NCBI RefSeq assembly: GCF_030463535.1
Contig: NC_132878.1
Coordinates: 36,644,261 to 36,708,260, forward strand
Length of the DNA: 64,000 bases
Direction: 5' to 3'
DNA from: Salminus brasiliensis
Lineage: Eukaryota > Chordata > Actinopteri > Characiformes > Bryconidae
A model generated the notes under the pieces. The model searched no databases. It worked only from the letters and a program-made list of their open reading frames with translations, and was not told the origin of the DNA. Shown here in pieces: positions 44,901 through 54,071 of the stretch (positions are counted from its first letter, which is position 1; each line of letters starts with the position of its first letter). The translations under genes were made by a program, and so were the position numbers.

Positions 44901-45060
44901 CACCATCACATTGGTATTAGAACAAGGTGGGTAAATGAGGTTACCGGAATTGCGGCGTCTGCATCGGTGTCTGCACCTCCGGCTGCTGTCAGAGGTGTGG
45001 ACAGGAATTGCAAAGCACATCTTCAAGTACAACAGAATAGAGTTAAGTAAGTAAGTTTTT
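41957..45060 (-). mobile_element. Long L2-like LINE retrotransposon, nearly intact ORF2
   Basis: An open frame of 772 codons (45032-42714) has an APE-type endonuclease with FLALTETWITP, LILLGDFNLPS and FSDHHFLSFSL, then a reverse transcriptase with [36 protein letters not shown] and the catalytic YADDTQLM. Just after VVMDD a Gln codon is TAG (42714-42716). One base is missing near 42,623 within the SRE-VAQVLVQ stretch, and the frame then continues [13 protein letters not shown] to FREYLD. The 3'UTR ends CTGGATAAGAGCGTCTGC and TAAATGCCGTAAATG plus an A tail. The 5' boundary and target duplication were not resolved. Confidence 0.92.
42714..45032 (-). CDS. L2-like LINE ORF2 (endonuclease + reverse transcriptase), interrupted
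   Basis: This is the open part of the transposon's ORF2 and is not a host gene. Endonuclease lies at about residues 45-250 and RT at about 480-740. The basic, Cys/Arg-rich start (RRCRHRCRRRN) may be 5'UTR read-through, so the true start could be the Met before VTGGLWNCQSAVQKADFISA. It is truncated by a stop and a later frameshift relative to full length. Confidence 0.85.
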   Translation of the reverse strand: MYLKMCFAIPVHTSDSSRRCRHRCRRRNSGNLIYPPCSNTNVMVTGGLWNCQSAVQKADFISAFASARSLNFLALTETWITPDNSATPAAFSHSPQRTGRGGGTGLLLSPLWRFTPLSFSNLDVSSFEYHAVTVSSPTRLHIIVLYRPPGPLGNFVDELDVLLSGLPVDAPLILLGDFNLPSEKLQSSCLLPILSSFDLAFNQSAPTHRAGNTLDLTFSRPVSALDVAVTPLDFSDHHFLSFSLPLSAPSTTTSASSYTVHRNLRSVSPSALASTVLTTLPDLESFSSLPLETATDTLLSSISTSLDLLCPFSPRSANSSPPSPWLSDVLRNNRRELRLAERKWQKSQHDSDLHSYQSLLSRFRTEVAAAKASYYRGKLESSASDPRKLFTIFSSLLNPPTPPPPTTLSAENFVSFFEEKVDKIRRSFPPASTPLSRHCPPPPSSLTCFSPLSTDDLLHLLTSNNPTTCPLDPVPSPLFQTIAPNLPPFISSIINSSLLSGQVPSAFKSARIVPILKKPTLDSLDIGNYRPISLLSFLSKILERSVYNQLSLFLTLNNLQDPNQSGFKAAHSTETALIAVTEKLHAAKAARLSSVLILLDLSAAFDTVDHKILLSILAGLGITGSAWRWFASYLQGRSYQVTWQGDTSAPCSLSTGVPQGSVLGPLLFSLYTRSLGKVISSHGFSYHCYADDTQLMLSFPPSDTQVSARISACLADVSSWMAAHHLKLNPSKMELLYIPGTAGPKNDLAITFENSLVTPSTEARSLGVVMDD

Positions 45061-46129
45061 GCGGCTGATATTCTAGCTAGGAGTCATGACGTCTAACAAA
45101 CCGCTCCACACCTAATTTATCAAGATTGGAGGCACTTGGCTCCTCCTCTGCAATTCACACTTCTAGCTGGCCTGAAACTACACCTGAATCAGCACCTCAA
45201 TCAACTAGTGAGCACCAAGCTGCTATGTTAACCTTATAACTATAACCACTATAACTATATATTATACGGTTCATTATATAACAATGTATGTCCATCATGT
45301 AGCATACCTACATCAGTGTACCTAGCACTAAGGGCCCCCAAAAAGGTCTTCATTTTTGCTCAATCCCTGCTCCCATCACATTATTTGAAAAAGGTCCATT
45401 TCAATGTTTGCTGGTCAACTGTTGTTTTAGTGTTGGTTAGTTAGGCCCAAAAATGACTCGTTCTGGTGTATGTTTTGATTCCATTTTAACAGAACAGAAA
45501 CTTACCCCGCTCATGCTCAATATACACCAATGCTCGCCAAGCCTAAACTATTATCTCTAAATAAAAAGTCTTACAAAGCGGCACAGCACTTTTGAGTTTG
45601 TTGCCATTAGTGTTGCAAAAAGGCCTTTTTTTACAGCTTTACGCAGTAGCCATATGGACACCATGGGGATCGGCAAACAAATGTGAGTAATAACTCATAG
45701 CCCATAAAGCTCAAGGTTATGGCCCATTCCTGATAGCAGCTCAGAAACCTTATCTGGCAATAGGACAGAGTGAAAAATGGCAAACTTTATTGATCAATCA
45801 AAAAAGCAGACACGCAACAGCAAGCAGATGGTCAATGACTCTGGAAGGACCCAACATTAGTACTGGCAGAGTCAGTGTACCCAACCTTTCCAACCTGACA
45901 ACACCCAAGTTAGAAGTTATGACTCTGTATGTCAGAGTCATAAACACTCATTCAGCTACATGCACTGTAGAACATCAGCTCAACAAGCAGAACTGAAAGC
46001 CTGCTGCTGATATGTTCCAAGGGTCAAACGGAAAGTTGGTAAAACTCTGAATGCCTATTAAGTAAGGTAGCACTCTGTCACTTAACCAAAACTTGGCTCA
46101 GCTGAATTTTCCAGCTATGTCTGAGCTTT
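45061..46129. other. Intergenic, no gene recognised
   Basis: About 1 kb with no coding signal. The first 60 bases may still be 5'UTR of the L2 element. Confidence 0.5.
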
Positions 46130-46730
46130 TCCTACTTGCAATTCTCCACTTCTGTCAACAGAAGCAACTATAATTTGCATGACCCCTGTCTCATTGCTCA
46201 CCCTCACACCATCCTCCTCAGACAATCACAAACTGTTCTCCCATCCAAACTCTCCAGAGTTCTAATCATTCTCACCTGTTTCTCATTTCCCTCTGTGTAT
46301 ATATACACCTGTTCAGTTCAGTACACACACCTCATTTCGAGATCAACGCGCCCATCGGTGTAGATATATTCACAAGCACTGTTGCTGTTTAAACCACGCA
46401 GGTGGAAGGCCTGAAAATAGACTGTTGGCGAGGTATAAAATAGCAACGAGCATCGCGACAAACCTTGCATAACTGGACTACAGACATGCTTAAATATTAT
46501 AGGAGTGTCAGCCCAGCGGCCGGGTTACGTTCCAGCCTCAGGTAGTCTTCCCAGGTTAAGCCCCATTTCTGTTGTCACCTGTTTGTTTCTGTTTCTGGTT
46601 TATTGGACCCTGTACTTTGCTGCCTCGTTTTGTTGTGTTTGTTTGTTTGATTTCGTCATTAAAGACTATATTCTTGCATTGCTCTGTCCCTGCGAGTGTT
46701 CCCTTGTCTCGCCTAGCCAGCATGACAAGG
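46130..46730 (+). mobile_element. LTR-like sequence
   Basis: It has a TATATATACACC core near 46,297, and TTCGTCATTAAAGACTATAT (AATAAA-like) followed by CTTGCATTGCTCTGTCCCTG and CTCGCCTAGCCAGCATGACA, a layout like the R-U5 end of a fish Ty3/gypsy LTR. No internal region or second LTR was found. Confidence 0.4.
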
Positions 46731-46806
46731 AGCAGTTATTATTTTCAGATCTGTGCTGAAAGGAAAATAAAACAAAACAAGTTTATACATTATTATAAAA
46801 AAGTAA

Positions 46807-47170
46807 TAAAATACACTATATGTCCAAATGTTTGTGGATACCTCTTCTAATGAATGCATTCGGCTACTAAGTTGCACCCATTGCTGGCACAGATGTGCTA
46901 ATGCACGCCATGTCTAGTTAATATATATATTATAATATTACCAAAATTGAAAGATACAGCATTATATAATTAATACAATAATATATATATACATATAAAT
47001 CTATACATTAACATATTGCTACCAAGCCTAACGCCAGACGTGGGCCAGAGGGGTATAAAGCAATGCTCTTGTTGCTGAATGCAATCAAATCCTCACAGTA
47101 ATGCTCAAAAATCTAGTAGATTTTAGAAGGGAGTTAACGTGCCTGGACCGCACCCTCCTCTCAGTAGATT
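46807..47170 (+). repeat. Interspersed repeat with ATGTCCAAATGTTTGTGGATACC end
   Basis: TGTCCAAATGTTTGTGGATA at the left, and GAATGCAATCAAATCCTCAC with AGTAATGCTCAAAAATCTAG at the right. An AT-rich insert (46,920-47,010) divides it. It is the same family as 14,410 and 54,125. Confidence 0.5.
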
Positions 47171-47544
47171 CACAGCAGAGAGCATACAGTGAGAAAGAAG
47201 ACAGATCGGTACATTAGTGGAACATGGTGTATATCTGACAAGAGAACACCCATCAGACATCCACAGAACATTTGCACAGTTCACCTGCAGCTCTCATCTT
47301 CATTACAACGAGAAAGTGGTTTGTCACAACACATTTGTAAACCTGCATCGATACTGTGCAAAAAATGTTTTATTAGGTCCCGAAGAGGGAGAAGCTTTTC
47401 ACTCTTCTCTTCTTCTTCGGCTAATGTATGATTGTTGAGACTCAAGGCACATCTGAGAGAATACAACTACTGTGGTTTATTGCTGAGGATGTGTCTCCAT
47501 CTAGAGGGTCAGTCTAATGTCAATGTAATTTTCTTCTTATGGGA

Positions 47545-47860
47545 TGACCATCGATCAACCATAACAATAAAACCTCTGACAGGGCAAGTGAATAGCACTT
47601 ATTATCTGGTCGCAGTGATACCTGTCACAGGGGTAGGATACACATATTACACACAGCAGGTGAACAGTCAGTTCTTGGAGTCGATATGTTGGGAGTAGGG
47701 AAAATGAGCAAGCGTGAGGATCTGAGTCACATTGACAAGAGCCAAACTGTCATAGCTAGATGACAGGGTCTGACCATCTCCAAAACATCAGGTCTTGTGT
47801 AGTGGTCCTGGTATGCAGTGGTTGGTATCAATCAAAAGTGCACCACCAGAAACTCCCAAT
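47545..47860 (+). mobile_element. Tc1/mariner-like transposon, 5' part
   Basis: ATCAACCATAACAATAAAAC, CTCTGACAGGGCAAGTGAAT, GGATCTGAGTCACATTGACA, GAGCCAAACTGTCATAGCTA and GGTCCTGGTATGCAGTGGTT follow the order of an abundant fish transposon that I remember. The transposase frame is broken. A piece from the other end of the same family is at 50,175-50,280. Confidence 0.6.
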
Positions 47861-47938
47861 GCATGTTTAACACCAGAAGATGAAAATGGGTGTGGCTACA
47901 CAGGTGATAAAAAAGACTGTCCAAACAAAGAATCAACC

Positions 47939-49027
47939 TCTCTGAGTTTATCCACACAGGTAAACACTTAACAGAGAGAATCGTCGGCACTCTCTGAGTT
48001 TATCCACACAGGTAAACACTTAACAGAGAGAATCGACAGCACTCTCTGAGTTTATCCACACAGGTAAACACTTAACAGAGAGAATCGACGGCACTCTCTG
48101 AGTTTATCCACACAGGTAAACACTTAACAGAGAGAATCGACAGCACTCTCTGAGTTTATCCACACAGGTAAACACTTAACAGAGAGAATCGACAGAAATC
48201 TCTGAGTTTATCCACACAGGTAAACACTTAACAGAGAGAATCGACGGCACTCTCTGAGTTTATCCACACAGGTAAACACTTAACAGAGAGAATCGACAGC
48301 ACTCTCTGAGTTTATCTACACAGGTAAACACTTAACAGAGAGAATCGACAGCACTCTCTGAGTTTATCCACACAGGTAAACACTTAACAGAGAGAATCGA
48401 CAGAAATCTCTGAGTTTATCCACACAGGTAAACACTTAACAGAGAGAATCGACGGCACTCTCTGAGTTTATCCACACAGGTAAACACTTAACAGAGAGAA
48501 TCGACAGAAATCTCTGAGTTTATCCACACAGGTAAACACTTAACAGAGAGAATCGACGGCACTCTCTGAGTTTATCCACACAGGTAAACACTTAACAGAG
48601 AGAATCGACAGAAATCTCTGAGTTTATCCACACAGGTAAACACTTAACAGAGAGAATCGACAGAAATCTCTGAGTTTATCCACACAGGTAAACACTTAAC
48701 AGAGAGAATCGACAGCACTCTCTGAGTTTATCCACACAGGTAAACACTTAACAGAGAGAATCGACAGAAATCTCTGAGTTTATCTACACAGGTAAACACT
48801 TAACAGAGAGAATCGACAGCACTCTCTGAGTTTATCCACACAGGTAAACACTTAACAGAGAGAATCGACGGCACTCTCTGAGTTTATCCACACAGGTAAA
48901 CACTTAACAGAGAGAATCGACGGCACTCTCTGAGTTTATCCACACAGGTAAACACTTAACAGAGAGAAACGACAGAAATCTCTTTGAGATATCCACCAAG
49001 GTAAACACTTAACAGAGAGAAACAAAG
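47939..49027. repeat. 52-bp minisatellite, 20 uniform units plus one degenerate unit
   Basis: The unit starts TCTCTGAGTTTATCCACACA, continues GGTAAACACTTAACAGAGAG and ends AATCGACxGxAx. Twenty units run without gaps from 47939 to 48978, and a diverged unit ends at about 49027. Differences are almost confined to the last six bases (GCAC or GAAA endings, A or G before them), plus a T in TATCTACACA in units 8 and 17. The unit length is not a multiple of 3 and contains TAA, so it is non-coding. Confidence 0.98.
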
Positions 49028-50174
49028 GAACCAAAGAAGCCATCTACCATTGTCCTAACAAAGGACAGCCAGCTCTTGATGGGCCGAGCTCTAATCACCT
49101 TAGGAGCCTTTAGAATTTCAGCTGGACGTCTGATCAGCGTTTCCACAGCTACTTTCTACAAGTCAAGCTTGCAACGGGTGGTCACGACCTGAACGAGAGT
49201 AAAGTGAACTTTTCCTGGACCAGAAGCCAGAAAGACGAGCATTCCTAGAAGCAGTACCTGGACGGCACATCAAGAATCTTCATTCTTCAAGGAATGGTGA
49301 AAATTCCCTCAAATCAGCTTGAGGACGACAACCACTGGATATTTGAGAAAATATCTGTCACGTGAGACTGAACTTTAACATCTGGGCATAGTTTAGCAAA
49401 AGATTTCTTTATCTTAAGGTTTAATGCATTCAAATGTATTATTTATTTTTCTGAAAGAACCAGTAACTGTTAGAGCCTGCAAACTCTGCAAAGATCTGTG
49501 AGCGCAGCGATATAAATTTTCTTTGCATGCAACCTCTCTTTCTTAACACTTGAAATACAGCCACATTAGTACATAGTTTAGAAAAGTTGAGCATAGCAGC
49601 AGCTTTAACACGTTCTTACAGTCGTCTTCACTCTTTGTTCTTGCACGTTCTGAAAGCGGAACAAAGGCCGACTGATCTCATTTACATATAGTGGCGACCG
49701 CCATATTTAAACATTCAAACTCCATACAAAGTAAATCTCCGCCCCTTATCGCGTCATCAAGCCTACTCTTTTCATTGTTTAGCCCGCACATGCGCTCTCT
49801 CTCTCTCTCTCTCTCTACCACACACACTCGTAGCTAACCATCTAGCTCTGAGACATTGTAAATATACTGACTGATGGTGTAATTTGTGTTTAGTGTAGTT
49901 TGTGTTAATAAATGCTTCATTTATTTACACCAAGTTGTTCGTCTTGATATCATTTAATACTGGTTGTTGCCAATAACTGTAAAAAGAATTCAATATATAG
50001 CTTTCTCTAGTTAGAAATAAGTGATTGAGATATTAATGATTTGAACATATATGAGACTGATTTAATTTATTAATGAGACTGATTTATTTAATTATTTGAG
50101 AATTCTGAGGCTGGGTATCCACCCAATTTATGATGCCGTTGTGAAAACGTGCCCATTTCCCCCACAAATGTAAA
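49028..50174. other. Sequence between minisatellite and transposon 3' end
   Basis: No gene was recognised. (CT)n lies at 49,794-49,815. GTTAATAAATGCTTCATTTA and ACACCAAGTTGTTCGTCTTG near 49,905-49,945 look like a polyadenylation/end region of an unnamed element. Confidence 0.45.
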
Positions 50175-50280
50175 GGATTTAATTGCCTCAATACCAGATG
50201 CTACAGGACATTTAGAGGTCTTGTGGAGTCCATATCTCGATGGGTCCGAGCTGTTTTGACAGTGACGGTGTCTACAGTGT
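50175..50280 (+). mobile_element. Tc1/mariner-like transposon, 3' part
   Basis: TACCAGATGCTACAGGACAT, TTAGAGGTCTTGTGGAGTCC and CGATGGGTCCGAGCTGTTTT match the end of the family seen at 47,545. A further end fragment is at 63,097-63,175. Confidence 0.55.
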
Positions 50281-50439
50281 AATTGTGTATGTTTCTAGGC
50301 AACTTGAGGCCTTTTTTCTGTTAGTTTTGACTTAAACCTTCTGAAGCAAATCTGTACAATTAAGAAGAGTAATCTTTTCAATCAAACAATCAAACAATAC
50401 CTCTCCTCTGTCATCACCATATCACCATATCATCTTGCC

Positions 50440-50680
50440 CAATCTCCCTGTCCTATTTTTACCTGGGATCTGCTGCTCTCTACCATGGTCCAGAAAAAGG
50501 AGGGAAGGCAGAAGAATGTCCATGTCACAACGATTCACAGTTTCTATGACTACTGTCGCCTGGCAACAATCCGTCCATATACAGTGCACCATCTCTTTTG
50601 ATTAAAGAACACGAACCAGGACGGCCCGTTCCCTGTGTCTCTGTTTTCCATCCAACTAGGCTGACTTTGTCACATACGCA
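50440..50680 (+). mobile_element. LTR-end-like fragment
   Basis: TTTTGATTAAAGAACACGAA, CCAGGACGGCCCGTTCCCTG and TGTCTCTGTTTTCC resemble an LTR R-U5 end, as at 46,660-46,727. Confidence 0.35.
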
Positions 50681-51059
50681 CCGGGTATTACTCAACGCAG
50701 GCAGAAATCTATTTAATAACTTGCAGTAGTGCAGCTCTCACGCTCTCATGTCTGCCAATATACTGGGTGAAAGGCACATTTTATAGGAAAGAGGTTCTCT
50801 ACACCATAAAGCGTCTAGCGCTCAAGCCGAACTGCACCCAAATCAACACTCTAAAGGGTCGTTTAACACAGAAGGTGTTAACTCAGCACTGGAGAAGTTG
50901 TTGAAGCTGGATCACCACAATGGTAAAAGGGTTGCTGTTAAATGCCAGCTTAAATGTATATCAGTAACAATGAAATAAATGGAAAAGGCAGTGTTAGCTT
51001 AACCGTACCTAGTTTATTCAATCAGTCCTATTATATTCAATCACTACTCATGTGTATTT

Positions 51060-51560
51060 CAGAGACATTATTGTCATGTTGCATGGCCCACCTCCGCTTC
51101 AGCTTTTAGGACAGCTGGTCTCACATTTTCTCTGATGCCTATTTCCCTAATGTTTCATAGTGGATTCTATAAGGAAAAGCTTGCCAGGATAAAGCAGTAA
51201 AACAGTACCAAATCACCTCCATGTTTCACATTAGGTATGAGTGCTTGTGTTCAAATGCTTGTGCCAAACATGTCTTCAGTTACTGTGCCAATGTAGTTCA
51301 ACTTTGGCTTCATCTATCCAAAGCACATTGTTCCAGATGTGCTAGTGTTGGTCTAGGTGTTCTCTGGAACACTTTAGTCTTGCTCTGACAGCAAAGGTTT
51401 CCTCCTCACACACCTCCTATGAAAATCAAATGGTAGATGCTGTACTTCCAACTGTTACAAGAGCTACCTGTAGACCCTGTGAAGACATTTTAAGATAGGT
51501 GGAGATTTCTATTCTCTTCTAGTCTTCTTCTGGGTTCAATGTGAGTTGAATAATTAGATA
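51060..51560. mobile_element. Degenerate DNA-transposon copy
   Basis: CACCTCCATGTTTCACATTA, GGTATGAGTGCTTGTGTTC, GGCTTCATCTATCCAAAGCA and CATTGTTCCAGATGTGCT are landmarks of the same general class as 27,190-28,050. No open frame remains. Confidence 0.55.
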
Positions 51561-53024
51561 ATTGCATTATCTGGTATAGCTTAATTATTTTATTCATGAT
51601 CCAGTTGTAACATGCCCATCTGCGTTAACTTATACCAATGTGATGTAAATGGTCTAAATGGTGATCACAGTGTCATGAAAACTGTTAATAATGTTTTTCC
51701 TCTTAATATTAATATATAAAATATTGAAATGACTAAAGTGGAGCGAAAACCTTTTTAGACATCTCTAAATTTTCCATTTAGAAACTTTTGTAGACAACAT
51801 CACACAGTTGAACAACAGCAGAGAGTGTAGTGGAAAGGAGCTGACTTAGCAAATTAGAAGAGGTGTCCAGAGATTTTGGACATGAATCCACATAGTAGGA
51901 TATCTATAGGATCTGTCTAGGGTCTATCAGATCAATATTTTCATTTCCTTATATGTTCTTTTAAACCAAGGGCACTGATACTTTTGGAAGGCACTCCAGC
52001 AACTCCACTGTGCCCATCCACTGCAGTTTAATGTTCCCTGCACTACAACTCCAGATCTAAGAGATAACCAATTCCTTCATGGTCAGATGTGTTAGTGTAA
52101 GAAAAATCTAAATCATGCAGTGCAGGGTTGGTGAAAACTTGGGAATACTATATGGGTGTATATTGTTGCTTTGCCTCTAGAACAGACTTTGACTCATTGT
52201 ACTGTTAGGATTAAGCCCATTCTTAGACTAAACTAGATGCTTGATGTAATACTAGACCCATTTCTGCAAAACACAATCCTTACTGATTGAATGTCTACAC
52301 ATTTCAGTTCACAAACCTCCAGTCCTCATCCGTGACACCCACAAGATGAGGTCAGCAGAGTACAGATATGGTACATGAGAGCGGCACCTTGGAAATATAA
52401 AGATAAAAAGATTGTTAAACAATTAATAATTGATGTACTTAAAAAGAAATTAATGTAATTATAAATGTTCATACTATTGGTCTAGATGCTCTAAATCATG
52501 CACCTCAAATGGTTATTTTATATCTTTTTTCACAGACTGGTTTGCAGATATTTTAGGTGTCTTTCAAAATACTACATTTAAACCTAGTCCTGATAACAGT
52601 ATTTTAAATGGAGACTCTCCATTAAAAGACATGTGCCACTCAATTGCTCGTACACTGCAAGTAGTTGCTGAATACTGACACAGCTTGAATATTCCAATGA
52701 ATAGAATTTAATATGGTGAACCTGACCATGCTCACTGCGGTTCTGTGGAAAGCTATGCCAGAACTGCATTTAATTACTTTGCTTTAAGCTTTGAGAGGAG
52801 ATATTATATGGAGTTTGCTGTTAGCCACCTACTCTCTTTCGCTCAGTCGCTCAGAACCTGTTGGAGAAATGCTGCCCTCTTGAGGTTAAGTCATTATGTT
52901 TCAGTAGGCTGGACGTCACTATACAGATATAAACGATCAATCAGGAGCAGAAATCTTTAATTATTGATAGGGTCAAATAATTGTTAAAAATACAAAATCA
53001 AAATCTTTTGTGTTCATACAGTAA
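51561..53024. other. Intergenic, no gene recognised
   Basis: About 1.5 kb downstream of the rem2 3' end. No coding or strong repeat signal was seen. Confidence 0.5.
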
Positions 53025-53044
53025 GGTTTCTGTTAAAATACCCC

Positions 53045-53050
53045 TTTATT
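53045..53050 (-). terminator. rem2: Candidate polyadenylation signal of rem2
   Basis: AATAAA on the minus strand, about 730 bases after the stop codon. It is the first canonical signal that I see downstream. Confidence 0.5.
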
Positions 53051-53775
53051 CAAGTAGTTATTTGAAGAGAGTTACTCTTAGCACAAAACAAGAAAACAAA
53101 ATTGTCAGATTTTGAAATACATTTAATTTACCTCTCAGTAATGGAGGACAAAACCTTCAGAAGCCTTTAGTACATGTAAAATGTTCTTGCACATACAGTA
53201 CATCTTCAGTGGTACAGTCAAATGTGTGATACTGCAGTGTGAAACGTTCATTCAAAGGGTCTGGAAAAACACTTTTCTCAAGACTATGAATCTATTCAAT
53301 TGACTCTGCAGCTCTAATGAATTTACAATACACAAATTCCATTTGAGTGAACTTGTTTTCTTACCTTTTTCTTACCATACCAGAGCATGCACAATACAGT
53401 TGTTCAGTCAGTCAAAGCTCTACAGTTTGCATGTACTAAATGCTATGATTGGCCCTCAGCTATGATGGTACATGACAGAACCAATGGCGACATATGTACA
53501 GGAGTAGTGTACAGTGGTTAACACTCGCTACGGCTCTACAACGCAATCACAAACATTCTAGATGTAATCATGAAACCGTTTTTGTTCATTTTCATAATTT
53601 TCATGTTCATTGTTTCTGTAATATTTCATGAATCCTCCCACGTTGCTCTGAAAATCTTCCACAACATCTGCCACAACAATCAAGAACTCTAACCAGTCTT
53701 TTTGCCTTTCAGTTCAACAAACTGACATACCGTTATCTATCTCTCTACTTCTCTTCCTGCCCTCACTCTCTGTGC
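53051..53775 (-). other. rem2: Presumed rem2 3'UTR
   Basis: AT-rich and without ORFs, between the stop codon and the candidate AATAAA. The extent is inferred. Confidence 0.5.
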
Positions 53776-54071
53776 TCACAGAGCTCCAAGATCGTGACAG
53801 GAGCGAGATTTCTGCCTGAAGAACTTGCCACTCTCACGTTCCTTTTCACGCGGGTATCGCGGCACCAGGCTGGCGAGGAAGCGCTTGGCTCGTGTGGTCA
53901 GGCTCTCGCGGCGGCCACCTGTTGCCCCTTCTCCTCCAGCACCCAGGGAACCCAGACTCTCGCCACGAGCTGCTCGAACTGCCAGCTCCAGGAGCTCTGT
54001 GGTGCCGTGGTCCAGAGAAGCGGACAGCTCCAGATATGGAGACTCGTATAGAGCAGCGCTGGATCGAGCCT
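53776..54071 (-). CDS. rem2: rem2 terminal exon, C-terminal RGK extension
   Basis: A 296-bp exon (acceptor GTTTTTCAG) ending with TGA at 53776-53778. It reads EARSSAALYESPYLELSASL, then a Gly-rich linker, RRESLTTRAKRFLASLVPRY and RQKSRSCHDLGAL. Relative to my memory of human REM2, about ten charged residues (PREKERESG region) are inserted before KFF. Confidence 0.93.

Noticed and set aside
43069-44934. Series of plus-strand ORFs of 67-119 codons.
   Set aside because: They are antisense to the L2 LINE ORF2 and reflect its codon composition.
47939-49027. CRISPR array or bacterial iteron origin: the unit contains TTATCCACA, identical to a DnaA box, 18 times or more.
   Set aside because: There are no unique spacers, the unit is a 52-bp head-to-tail minisatellite, and the flanks are fish transposon sequence. 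The DnaA-box match is coincidence within one repeated unit.
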